A stretch of DNA of 64,000 nt. It comes from Methanofollis fontis. Lineage in GTDB: Archaea; Halobacteriota; Methanomicrobia; Methanomicrobiales; Methanofollaceae. Position 1 is the first letter of the stretch. Each line of letters begins with the position of its first letter. Where the stretch lies: assembly GCF_004297185.1 (NCBI RefSeq), contig NZ_PGCL01000001.1, positions 699,691-763,690 on the forward strand, given 5' to 3'. This document shows positions 16,080 to 24,379 of this stretch, piece by piece. The notes under the pieces are model-generated. The model had not been told where the DNA came from. It made no database searches and saw nothing but the letters and a program-made list of their open reading frames with translations. The translations under genes were made by a program, and so were the position numbers.

Positions 16080-19000
16080 ATGGTTTCACAGGCATTTAAT
16101 TCCGAAAAAAAAGAGTTTCAGATGCCAAAGGATCTTTCGATCATTGCGGTCGGAGGGTGTGGAAAGAAACTCGTGTATCACCTTTGTGAACATGAGTGGT
16201 TTCTGAGAGATTATCTGAGTGAAAACCGGACATTGAGGATTTGTGTCCTTGATACTGATTCAAATCAGAGAAAAAATGACATTGAACGTGCAGATCATGT
16301 CAACAAGACCACTGAAGAAATGATGCGCCAGATGGGGGGGATGGGTGGCAACATTAATATGGAGTATTATTATCTCCCTGATCTGGCAAATGTCGGACGA
16401 ATATCCGGTCTTACCGGAAAATCCGTCATCGAGCAGGTGAAGAGCTGGAAAGGGGAACCCCATGCAGATGTCTGGTGGATGAATGATCCTGAGAGGGGAT
16501 TCGAGTTTTCGGATCTCAAATCCATCGATAGTAATATTATTGATGATTTTGGCGGCGGTGTCCATCGGAGACGTGCGATTTCCAAGGCAGTTTTTTATAA
16601 GGCGATCTCTCAGAGTGGGGATACGAATTTCCCCTCGTTCCCTGGTCAGGGCGATATCGCACTGGTCGTCGGTCTGGGCGGCGGCACCGGGTCGGGAATG
16701 TTCATCGATCTGGCCAGATACATCAAGGGGCTCTCCGGACCCACCCGGAAGATCTGGCTGTTCGGTGTGATGCCGGCGATTGTTGAAGGGGAAAAAGAAC
16801 AGTTGAATGCGGGGATTGCACTTTCTGAGATTGAATATCTCAATTTGAAAGGAGAGAAACTCTTTCATTATTGCATCCTCTCTTCTCTTGGACCGACGGG
16901 ATACAGGGATGGTGCAGACCGGAAAAAGGAGGTCCTGGACTACGACCATGCCTTCCCCTATCTTTTGATGAATGCATTCTATCTGCCGACTGCTGACATA
17001 TATGATATAATCGATGCACGAAAGGATTACTCGGGCTTTATTTTTGCAGATTCTCACGTCATCGAGTATCCTGTTGAAGAACTAAGGAATTTGAAGGCCG
17101 AATTTGAGAATGTGGTCCGGGAAATTACTGAACTTGGGAAAAACAGGAAACAGATCAATGAGAAAGTGCTGGAGATCCTGAATCAGATAGAGCACAAATA
17201 CCCTGATCAACTCATCGATGAGGTTGAAATCGTTACAACCGGTGAGGACCTGACGTTTGTGAAAGGGGAGATAGAAAAACTCGAGAAAGTCTGGAGCAAT
17301 GATATCCCGAAATTATTGAATTATCAGACATCTGTGGAGATTGATTATTATCTGAACAACAATCTGCCTGAAGATATCAGGAATCTCGATGAAATCAAAA
17401 CGTACGATAAATTGATCGAGTTTGTTGCACGATTGAAAAAGTCGATGGATACGGGCAGCAAACCTCTTGAAAACGAAGATGATAAGATTCTTTATTCAAG
17501 TATTACCGAGTATCTGGCCCAGATCGAACAACTGGCATTGCTGCAAAAGAGAATTCTTCGCATCAAAGAGCATGAACTGCGTGTTGTCCTGAAGAAAATT
17601 CTCTGGGGTGAAGAAGATCTGACCCATGTCATGAGCCAGGTTACATCAAAGTTCGAATCCCTGAAGAATGATGCCCTTACAAATGAAAGCAAAAAATCTT
17701 CCGCAATAGAAAAACGCGAACGATTGCAGCAAAAAGAGGCAGGTATCAGGGAGAGGATCAAATCCGCCTGTAATGATGCAGGGCGGCAGATTGATGAATA
17801 TGAGGGCCAATGCGATAAAATTCGATCGACCCGGAGCAGGGAAGAAGAACTGGCCAATGAATTTGAGAAGATGCACCTGAACCTGCAGGAACAGGTCACC
17901 GATCTGCTCTCGAAAAAACAGGCCGGGATCAATAAAAAAGCATGGTGTGTCAAGGCCGATTATGTAAAGATACAGGCATTGATCGATTCTTTCTCCCAGG
18001 AAATCGGGCAACCGGGAAAACTTGATTATCTGAAGGAATTTGCTGAAGCACTGGTCCTTTACTACTACTATGAGTACAGGAAGGAATCTGCTGAAAATAT
18101 CGGGCTGTTCGATAAGATACTTGGGAAGAAGCCTGATATGGCGATGATTGAAGCCAACATGACTTCAAAATTGAATAAAATGAAGGCGATCGCCGATCAG
18201 GAAAACGATAAATTACGTCTGAGAGAACCCCTTGATTTTGAGATTCTGGACAGGTTCGTATCGGACGAGATGACAGATGATCTCGAGTCTGAAAGAAAAA
18301 GGATTATTGAGACAATCCTCTCTGATCTCAACCTTGGTTCCGGAGATTATTCTGCTCTCCGCGATGCATTTGAGTGTGAAGGTACGCAGGAAATTATTGA
18401 TTTCCTGAAAGGGAGATTACTGGATCTGATAAATGAGAAGGAGCGGTTTGGAGAGGAAATTAATCAGACCTCCCGGGAAATCGATGCAGCCGAATCCACT
18501 ATCAACGCCCTTCAGAACACTCTGGCAACATTCTCTTTAATTGAGAATATCATTGAAGACACCCTGAAAGAGCGCAGATTGTACAATCTCCATGATTCGG
18601 GTCTGGAGACCAGCTTCGAAACCATCGATAAAAAGCGGCAGACCGGCGATACAACGATCCGGGATAAGTACCACACCCGGTATGGCGGTATCAATCCCGC
18701 CGTGTTGTCGTTGATTGCCGATGACTCGACCATGGGGGTGCTGGACTCAAAGGATGAAGGAAGGGAGGAACTCGATCGCGTTCTTGGCCTGGTCAAGGGA
18801 ACCTATCGGAACCTTGTGAATGAAGGGTTGCTGGGTGTCAAGAACTTTAATATCAGCTATGGCGCCTCGCATACCGATTCATGGAATTTTGAGAGGGCTG
18901 CCCTTGTGCTGTCGTCTCCTTCACAGTATATGACCGACAACATCTCGAATATCAACGAGGACATCTGCAGGACGATTTCAGGCGACCTCTCTCTCCAGCA

Positions 19001-19337
19001 GATGCATTATGCAAAGGTGGCGGCACATAATTACAGCAAACCCTGGGAAATCGGTCTCACGTTCTTTGCTGCTGCAAGCTTTTTCGACAATATCTCTCCA
19101 CTGATGACCGGTGGCGGCTACTGGACGAAATATGCGGATAACAGAAACAATATTCTTCATCATGTACTGTTTTTGCAGAACGGGCAGTATGTCGTCAGAA
19201 AGGACCTGTTGAGGCTGACTGACGCGGCTGAAATCGCCGATATGGAAAGAAATGAAGATGATCAGAGCAAAGGGGGAGCAAAAAGCCGTATTCTGGAGTT
19301 GTACGAGGAAAAAGATATCCGTGAGGCGGTTCGCTGA
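16080..19337 (+). CDS. Tubulin/FtsZ-superfamily protein with coiled-coil insertion (copy 1)
   Basis: 1085 residues; GGAGG 6 nt before the ATG. The N-terminal domain is a tubulin/FtsZ-type nucleotide-binding fold: DLSIIAVGGCGKKLVYHLCE (glycine loop at 25-30), then the tubulin signature GGGTGSGMFIDLA at 200-212 on the strand GDIALVVGL. Residues about 335-850 are largely charged helix with strong coiled-coil character. A hydrophobic aromatic block interrupts it (EALVLYYYYEYRKE, about 655). The C-terminal 220 residues are globular and contain SWNFERAALVLSSPSQY, KPWEIGLTFFAAASFFDN and NILHHVLFLQNGQYVVR (LHH at 1026-1028). All of these recur in the paralog at 24380. It has no signal peptide and is cytoplasmic. 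It resembles the Tubulin_2/FtsZ-like-1 group that Makarova and Koonin linked to a predicted membrane-remodelling system; that link is recalled, not searched. GTP binding and polymerisation are inference. Confidence 0.82.
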   Translation: MVSQAFNSEKKEFQMPKDLSIIAVGGCGKKLVYHLCEHEWFLRDYLSENRTLRICVLDTDSNQRKNDIERADHVNKTTEEMMRQMGGMGGNINMEYYYLPDLANVGRISGLTGKSVIEQVKSWKGEPHADVWWMNDPERGFEFSDLKSIDSNIIDDFGGGVHRRRAISKAVFYKAISQSGDTNFPSFPGQGDIALVVGLGGGTGSGMFIDLARYIKGLSGPTRKIWLFGVMPAIVEGEKEQLNAGIALSEIEYLNLKGEKLFHYCILSSLGPTGYRDGADRKKEVLDYDHAFPYLLMNAFYLPTADIYDIIDARKDYSGFIFADSHVIEYPVEELRNLKAEFENVVREITELGKNRKQINEKVLEILNQIEHKYPDQLIDEVEIVTTGEDLTFVKGEIEKLEKVWSNDIPKLLNYQTSVEIDYYLNNNLPEDIRNLDEIKTYDKLIEFVARLKKSMDTGSKPLENEDDKILYSSITEYLAQIEQLALLQKRILRIKEHELRVVLKKILWGEEDLTHVMSQVTSKFESLKNDALTNESKKSSAIEKRERLQQKEAGIRERIKSACNDAGRQIDEYEGQCDKIRSTRSREEELANEFEKMHLNLQEQVTDLLSKKQAGINKKAWCVKADYVKIQALIDSFSQEIGQPGKLDYLKEFAEALVLYYYYEYRKESAENIGLFDKILGKKPDMAMIEANMTSKLNKMKAIADQENDKLRLREPLDFEILDRFVSDEMTDDLESERKRIIETILSDLNLGSGDYSALRDAFECEGTQEIIDFLKGRLLDLINEKERFGEEINQTSREIDAAESTINALQNTLATFSLIENIIEDTLKERRLYNLHDSGLETSFETIDKKRQTGDTTIRDKYHTRYGGINPAVLSLIADDSTMGVLDSKDEGREELDRVLGLVKGTYRNLVNEGLLGVKNFNISYGASHTDSWNFERAALVLSSPSQYMTDNISNINEDICRTISGDLSLQQMHYAKVAAHNYSKPWEIGLTFFAAASFFDNISPLMTGGGYWTKYADNRNNILHHVLFLQNGQYVVRKDLLRLTDAAEIADMERNEDDQSKGGAKSRILELYEEKDIREAVR

Positions 19338-20881
19338 TGATTATCAACAACCGGAAAAGGCTGTTTGTCATGGTGGGGGCGATCATACTTGCCGTCATCG
19401 TGGCCCTCCTTTTTATCAATCTGTTCCAGATCTACTGGTTTATCGGTGCACCCTATGAGGTGAAACTTGCCATCGATCTACTCTGCGGGTTGTTCCTCGC
19501 CGTCTCTATCGGGATGCTATTTTCCTCTGATTCCCGTTTTAACGGTTTGTTATTTGGAATATTGTTCGGTTATGTTATCTGGCATTTCTTCCCGTATGGA
19601 TGTATCGTGCCTGAGGCCCTCGGGATGGGTTTTTTTCTCGGGATTGTTCTGGTGATTTTTGTTCTTCTCAGGAACCGGTTTGATATCCTGGCAACCAGTG
19701 CGAAGGTATTCCTGACGATTGCCTTTGCGGTGATTGTTGGGTATCTGCTCTCCAGTTTCAGTACCAAATCAGCGACCATGGTGCCGGATGCGACGGTTGC
19801 AATCGGAAAAATCACCGCTCAAAACGCCTTTTTTTATGGGAGCGGCATTCTTGTTGCGACAGTGTTTTTCATCGTCCTGATGTACTCCATTGTGGGTGTT
19901 AAGGGCTCGAACGTGTTTGTATTCGGTCCGAGGGGGGCCGGAAAGACATTTTTCCTCCTTGGTCTCTGGGGTCAGATGGCGAATATGGCACGAACCTTCC
20001 CTTCGCAGGTGATCATTTCTTCTGATCCAGAGGACCGGAAAAATCTCAGGCTCACCGATCTCTATGCAATGGTCAATGGTGGAAGAGGAGAGTGGAGGAG
20101 GACCGAATATTATAAACTCAGCATGTATGAGATCTTTTCGAAAAAATTCTTTATTTCCCCTGTTGTCTGGACGATTGTTGATTATGCGGGGGAATATTAT
20201 GACAAGGTCAATGAGAGAAATTATCAGGACTCGATCGAAGCCCTCAGCGAGGCCTTCGAGATGCCGGTGGATGAACTCGAAAAGAGGTCGGGCACCCTCG
20301 AATTTCTCAAAGAGATCGTGGATCACCACCTGGATAAGCTCTACGGGACCGGTCTTGCCCGGGCACTGAATATTTCGACGATGTTCAGTCATCTGGGACG
20401 CTCCGGAAAGGTGATATTTCTCATCGACGGTGAGAAACTCCTCACGCGTGAGGGGATGGCGGACCTTTCCCGTGAATTTGGCGACTATATCCAGACCCTG
20501 ATGGACCTGGAGGGGAGTGCCTGGTTCAAAATATTTGGCGGCAAGAAAAAGTATGCCCTTGTGGTGACGAAAACAGACATGCTTGTACAGAAACACCCCG
20601 AACTGCATGCTTTGATCAGCAAAAACGGTGATTTTTACTCTCTCTCTGATATCCCTGACCAATCTCCAGAAGCAGAACTCATTGAAGATACGATCTTCAA
20701 GATCCTGGAAAAAAACCTCTCGTTTAAGAGTCTTGTCAGTATGATGAACGACATTTCTGTCTCGTTTATCGCGGTGAGCGTGGACCCGACTGCAGAAGCG
20801 AATATTGCATCCGACGGAGAGCAGGCGCCCGGTCAGATTGTGCCGTGGAGATTCAATGAGGTGATTGGATTTGGCTCCTGA
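19337..20881 (+). CDS. Polytopic membrane protein with C-terminal GTPase-like P-loop domain
   Basis: 514 residues; the ATG shares one base with the stop of the tubulin-like gene (TGATG), so translation is coupled. Residues 1-190 hold six membrane helices (for example LFVMVGAIILAVIVALLFI, GMGFFLGIVLVIFVLL, GILVATVFFIVLMYSIVG). The cytoplasmic domain follows directly: G1/Walker A GPRGAGKT at 197-204, a G3-like VDYAGEYYD on the strand VVWTIVDYAG, the strand KVIFLIDGEKLL, and G4-like TKTD at 411-414 on the strand YALVVTKTD. A G5-like SFIAVSVDP precedes the end. TKxD argues for guanine specificity. It may correspond to the distinct GTPase reported next to FtsZ-like-1 genes. Tight coupling suggests it is the membrane anchor or regulator of the tubulin-like polymer. 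Confidence 0.8.
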   Translation: MIINNRKRLFVMVGAIILAVIVALLFINLFQIYWFIGAPYEVKLAIDLLCGLFLAVSIGMLFSSDSRFNGLLFGILFGYVIWHFFPYGCIVPEALGMGFFLGIVLVIFVLLRNRFDILATSAKVFLTIAFAVIVGYLLSSFSTKSATMVPDATVAIGKITAQNAFFYGSGILVATVFFIVLMYSIVGVKGSNVFVFGPRGAGKTFFLLGLWGQMANMARTFPSQVIISSDPEDRKNLRLTDLYAMVNGGRGEWRRTEYYKLSMYEIFSKKFFISPVVWTIVDYAGEYYDKVNERNYQDSIEALSEAFEMPVDELEKRSGTLEFLKEIVDHHLDKLYGTGLARALNISTMFSHLGRSGKVIFLIDGEKLLTREGMADLSREFGDYIQTLMDLEGSAWFKIFGGKKKYALVVTKTDMLVQKHPELHALISKNGDFYSLSDIPDQSPEAELIEDTIFKILEKNLSFKSLVSMMNDISVSFIAVSVDPTAEANIASDGEQAPGQIVPWRFNEVIGFGS

Positions 20882-20909
20882 GTGTGCTGTGAGGAATGGG
20901 GGTATCTGA

Positions 20910-22616
20910 ATGACCGTGAAATATGGATTATATGAACCGGACGGCAAGCATTATTCGGGTGAACTGAATCGCTACCATGATCGTGCCGTACTTCTGGCCG
21001 CAGGGAGGGTCGGCTTTTATTTCGAGTCGGATCGGGACAGGATCATTCTCGGTTCCGCAATCGATGTCCAGAAAAAAGGCAAGCGGCAGGATTTACACAT
21101 CTATTTCATGGAATGCCAGATTGAGTCATTTCAGGTGAGTGTTATCCGTGATTTTTATCTGAATGCCGTTGCATCTCTCCGGGACGCCGGATATGAAGTC
21201 CTCAATATCTGGGGAGATGAAAGGTTTGTTTCATCGCTCGACACCCTCACTCTGGGATATTCCGGTCAGTCCGGACCGGTGCTATCCTACCTTTCAGGCA
21301 AGATTGTTGCCCAGAAACCCTCGTACGCCTTCACAAAGGACTTTAAACGGGCGATGAGTCTGGTTTCCGGGGTCCTTGAAGTGATGCAACCGATTCTCTT
21401 TCTGGGGTATCGGTGTGCCGTCGGCAGGGATGCGATCGACCGGGAGAATCCCCCTGATCTCTCGGTCCTCCCGATGAAACCCTACAATCAGCATGCCGCC
21501 AATCTGGATTCCGGCCAGATCGATGATACGGATGCATCGACCTATCAACGATTCGGGAAGGTGTTGATCGATAATAGATCTTCTCTTTTTGGAAAAGAAC
21601 AGCGGATCGGGACAAAACAAAAATTGCTCAATGCTATTGAAGATACCATTAGAAGGGGATTAACTCCTTCAAAGAGACTTGATCATTATTCACGACTGGA
21701 TGAATTGAATATCCCCAGAACCTCCTCAAATACGATTGAAGATGCAGTAACAGCTGTGATTGAAAAGAACAATACAGCCTATCTGGAGCGCTATCTCTCC
21801 GGTAATTTCAATCAACGCGATTTTCAGAAGTATGTCTATGAACTGCCTGCACTGCAGTTCCTGGATTTCTTTACAAAGGCAAAAGAGACATTGCTGAAAA
21901 TGAAGACTGCAGATGGGAAAAAAATCTCAAACAATCTCTCGAACCATGCCAGACAACTCCAGACGGTCGCAAACCAGTTGAAAGAGAAACATGATCCCGA
22001 GATCGCTCCCCGGAAACCGGATAAAGACTCTCTCATGGATGAGAAATCCAATAGAAGGGGAGGTTTTGCGGGTGAGTTCAATCTAAAAAAGATCCTTTTA
22101 ATTGGCGGTATCATCGGACTGATTATTGCGATAGGAGTTGCCGTCACAATGTTCGCTCCCGGGATTTTTGGTGGTGACGGTCCGACCGATGGCACAGTCC
22201 CGGGGTTGAAGTCGGAAGCAGGGCCTGAAGAGCCAATAACGGTCCCATCCGATGACGGCAGGGTCAGACTGATATACTCAAATGATTCTGTCTCAATAAA
22301 CGGGGCCGGCCCGCTAAAAATTGTTCACACAGAGGGTGTACCGAAAATCGGAAATGGTGAATGGTTTAATTATGACGATTCGTACTACACCATCGAACCT
22401 GATGTCCGGTTTGATCCTCCAGCGGAGTTGATCTTTACCGTTGATGATAGAAATCCCGATCAGATCTATATTGGTCATAAGTCTTGTTCTGCCCTCAACT
22501 GGACCCGTGAAGACCCATCCATCGATGGTCAGGACCTCACTCTGACCATCCATGAATCAGGAATGTATGCATTATTTCTCGAGAATGTCACTGATGCACC
22601 TTCAGGGGGAGTATAA
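20910..22616 (+). CDS. Single-pass protein of the tubulin-like cluster, large cytoplasmic part and small ectodomain
   Basis: 568 residues, family not recognised. There is no signal peptide. Residues 1-390 appear cytoplasmic: a beta-rich start (VKYGLYEPDGKHYSGELNRY), a globular domain with conserved-looking SLDTLTLGYSGQSGPVLSY, then a helical region (SNHARQLQTVANQLKEKHDP). One membrane helix lies at about 395-418 (KILLIGGIIGLIIAIGVAV). About 150 residues follow outside, beta-rich, ending in LTLTIHESGMYALFLENVT. That end resembles the last strands of Ig-like surface domains such as PGF-pre-PGF (SGFSYFAI). It lies 28 nt after the GTPase gene. Its topology could transmit a signal between the cytoplasmic NTPases and the cell surface. 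A link to the GTPase-associated protein families is possible but untested. Confidence 0.75.
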   Translation: MTVKYGLYEPDGKHYSGELNRYHDRAVLLAAGRVGFYFESDRDRIILGSAIDVQKKGKRQDLHIYFMECQIESFQVSVIRDFYLNAVASLRDAGYEVLNIWGDERFVSSLDTLTLGYSGQSGPVLSYLSGKIVAQKPSYAFTKDFKRAMSLVSGVLEVMQPILFLGYRCAVGRDAIDRENPPDLSVLPMKPYNQHAANLDSGQIDDTDASTYQRFGKVLIDNRSSLFGKEQRIGTKQKLLNAIEDTIRRGLTPSKRLDHYSRLDELNIPRTSSNTIEDAVTAVIEKNNTAYLERYLSGNFNQRDFQKYVYELPALQFLDFFTKAKETLLKMKTADGKKISNNLSNHARQLQTVANQLKEKHDPEIAPRKPDKDSLMDEKSNRRGGFAGEFNLKKILLIGGIIGLIIAIGVAVTMFAPGIFGGDGPTDGTVPGLKSEAGPEEPITVPSDDGRVRLIYSNDSVSINGAGPLKIVHTEGVPKIGNGEWFNYDDSYYTIEPDVRFDPPAELIFTVDDRNPDQIYIGHKSCSALNWTREDPSIDGQDLTLTIHESGMYALFLENVTDAPSGGV

Positions 22617-22639
22617 CTCAATTTTTTGAGGTCGATGGT

Positions 22640-24160
22640 ATGGGCTCTGAATGGCGTTTTCTGAGGGGTGCACTCTGTCTTCTTCTTGTATTGTCCTGTG
22701 CGTATTCTGTGTCTGCAGAAGAAGACGAACAGTTGAAATTTGGTGAGATTGCCGTTTCTTCAACCCCTGAAGGCGCGGCTATCTATGTGGACGGTAAAGA
22801 TACGGGTTATGTGACCAATCGCCGCATTATGGATCTGATGCCGGGAGTGCATACGGTACAGGTGACCTATCCAGGATACCGCGATGATGAGAAGATAGTG
22901 GACGTGATCGGCGGCGAGCGGGTTTTTGTCAATTTTGAACTCAAACGAAAGATCGGTTCCCTGACGGTGTCAACAGAACCCGAGGGAGCTAAGATCTATG
23001 TTGACGGTTACTGTAAGGGTACATCGGATACGCTTGTTTCGAGTATTCCGGAGGGAACCCATACGGTCATGCTCTCACTTGATGGCTACAGATCATATTC
23101 AAAACAGCTGCAGGTGGAAGACGGCGACACCCTCCATATGTCGCACACCTTCGAACCCCTGCCGACAACAGGCACTGTCGTCGTCAACTGCACGCCGGAT
23201 GGGGCGTGGGTGTATATTGACGATGTCTGTTATGGTGTTTCCAGGACAACGATTTCCGATCTCGATCCCGGCAGCCATGAGATCAGATTAAAAAAATATG
23301 GATATTATAACTGGTCTTCCCCGTTTGATATCAGAGCAGGGGAAATTTTAGAATTTAACAATACCATGGAGGCGAAGAACGGCACTGTCGCCATATTCTC
23401 GTTCCCGGTTCGGGGAGAGATCTTTATTGACGGTGTTTTTTTCGGATCCGGACCATATGAAGGGGGATGCCCGCAGGGTGAACACCTGCTGGAAGTGAAG
23501 GCCCCGGGATTTGAGGAGTACGCGGATCGGATTCAGGTACCATACGACCCGATCAGTGTTCCCGTCACTCTGAACCCCCTGGCGCCGGCCGCCATCGTGG
23601 AGGCCGAAGAAAAAATTGAGGTAAACCGAGTTTTCAACCCGAAAAATGCTGAAATGGAACTTGATAGCGCCAGAGGACTCTTATTGGAGGAGAAATATCA
23701 TGAGGCATATCTCAGCGCACTGAATGCGTCGAGATGGGCGGAGGATGTCGACGGGGACGGTGTTCCCAATAGTTTTGATTTCTGGACGGCCATCACAAAT
23801 GAGGCCGTCTATGCGGCACCTTTTGTATTGTTTGTCATGATTGGAGGTATGGTTGGATTTGACTGGAGGCGATGCAGGATCAGACCGGATGTGGATCTCT
23901 GGCTCGATGAAATGGGACCTGACGGTACCTGGATTGTTCATGTGACTCCTTCAGTGAACCGTGGGTATTATCTCACCATGCTCTGCACCGTCTACCTTGA
24001 TGATGACATAAAAGAGAGAATTGTAGCTCCCGGCAAACGGGAGGTGAATCTCGGACATATCCCGCCAGGCGTCCATCGTATCCGTGCGGTGGTAGACGTC
24101 AAGCAGCATCGGTACGGGCGCTCGGAGGTATCGAAGTCGATTGAGGTTGAGGTCTCATAA
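22640..24160 (+). CDS. PEGA-repeat surface protein with membrane anchor
   Basis: 506 residues. A signal peptide (about 1-26, GALCLLLVLSCAYSVSA) precedes four PEGA repeats at about 35-102, 105-173, 177-244 and 247-313; each has the form VxSxPEGAxIYVDGxxxG...PGxHTVxVxxxGY. Next come a charged helix with an aspartate-rich calcium-binding-type loop (DVDGDGVPNSFDF, about 362-374) and a membrane helix at about 390-410. The C-terminal domain of about 95 residues (WIVHVTPSVNRGYYLTMLC) should be cytoplasmic. PEGA domains are common in archaeal surface proteins and probably bind cell-envelope components. GAGGT lies 7 nt before the ATG and 23 nt separate it from the previous gene. It supplies an extracellular contact for the tubulin-like system. 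Confidence 0.88.
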   Translation: MGSEWRFLRGALCLLLVLSCAYSVSAEEDEQLKFGEIAVSSTPEGAAIYVDGKDTGYVTNRRIMDLMPGVHTVQVTYPGYRDDEKIVDVIGGERVFVNFELKRKIGSLTVSTEPEGAKIYVDGYCKGTSDTLVSSIPEGTHTVMLSLDGYRSYSKQLQVEDGDTLHMSHTFEPLPTTGTVVVNCTPDGAWVYIDDVCYGVSRTTISDLDPGSHEIRLKKYGYYNWSSPFDIRAGEILEFNNTMEAKNGTVAIFSFPVRGEIFIDGVFFGSGPYEGGCPQGEHLLEVKAPGFEEYADRIQVPYDPISVPVTLNPLAPAAIVEAEEKIEVNRVFNPKNAEMELDSARGLLLEEKYHEAYLSALNASRWAEDVDGDGVPNSFDFWTAITNEAVYAAPFVLFVMIGGMVGFDWRRCRIRPDVDLWLDEMGPDGTWIVHVTPSVNRGYYLTMLCTVYLDDDIKERIVAPGKREVNLGHIPPGVHRIRAVVDVKQHRYGRSEVSKSIEVEVS

Positions 24161-24379
24161 TCACCAGTACCTTCCTTTTTTCCACCCTCCCCGTGTCCGG
24201 TCAATCTCTCCCTGAGGAAACTCTATGGATTGTCTGCCCGGGCAATTATAATTCTTCATTTTTTAATCGATCGATAATACTATCATTGTTATGATCATAT
24301 GTGGATATATGCTGGAAGAAAGGATTATCAGAACGTTTTTGACTCCCTGTTTAGAAGGAGGTCCCCGGAAACTGTCTGA
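24161..24379 (+). promoter_or_regulatory. 219-nt spacer with candidate promoter for the second tubulin-like gene
   Basis: AT-rich spacer holding a T-tract, the palindrome ATCGATCGAT (about 24266), an inverted repeat ATCAT-TGTT-ATGAT (about 24283-24296) and a TATA-like GGATATATGC (about 24303). A strong GAAGGAGG at 24354-24361 is 18 nt from the GTG at 24380, too far for a normal ribosome binding site, so the true start may differ. Confidence 0.35.
24170..24188 (+). terminator. T-rich tract after the PEGA gene, possible terminator
   Basis: CCTTCCTTTTTTCCACCC follows the stop at 24160. With TATA-like elements further on (24304-24311), it suggests that the second tubulin-like gene can be transcribed separately. 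Confidence 0.35.

Noticed and set aside
19769..20947. 392-codon minus-strand frame opposite the membrane GTPase gene
   Set aside because: Antisense to a gene with clear G1 and G4 motifs; rich in H, R and F without domain features.
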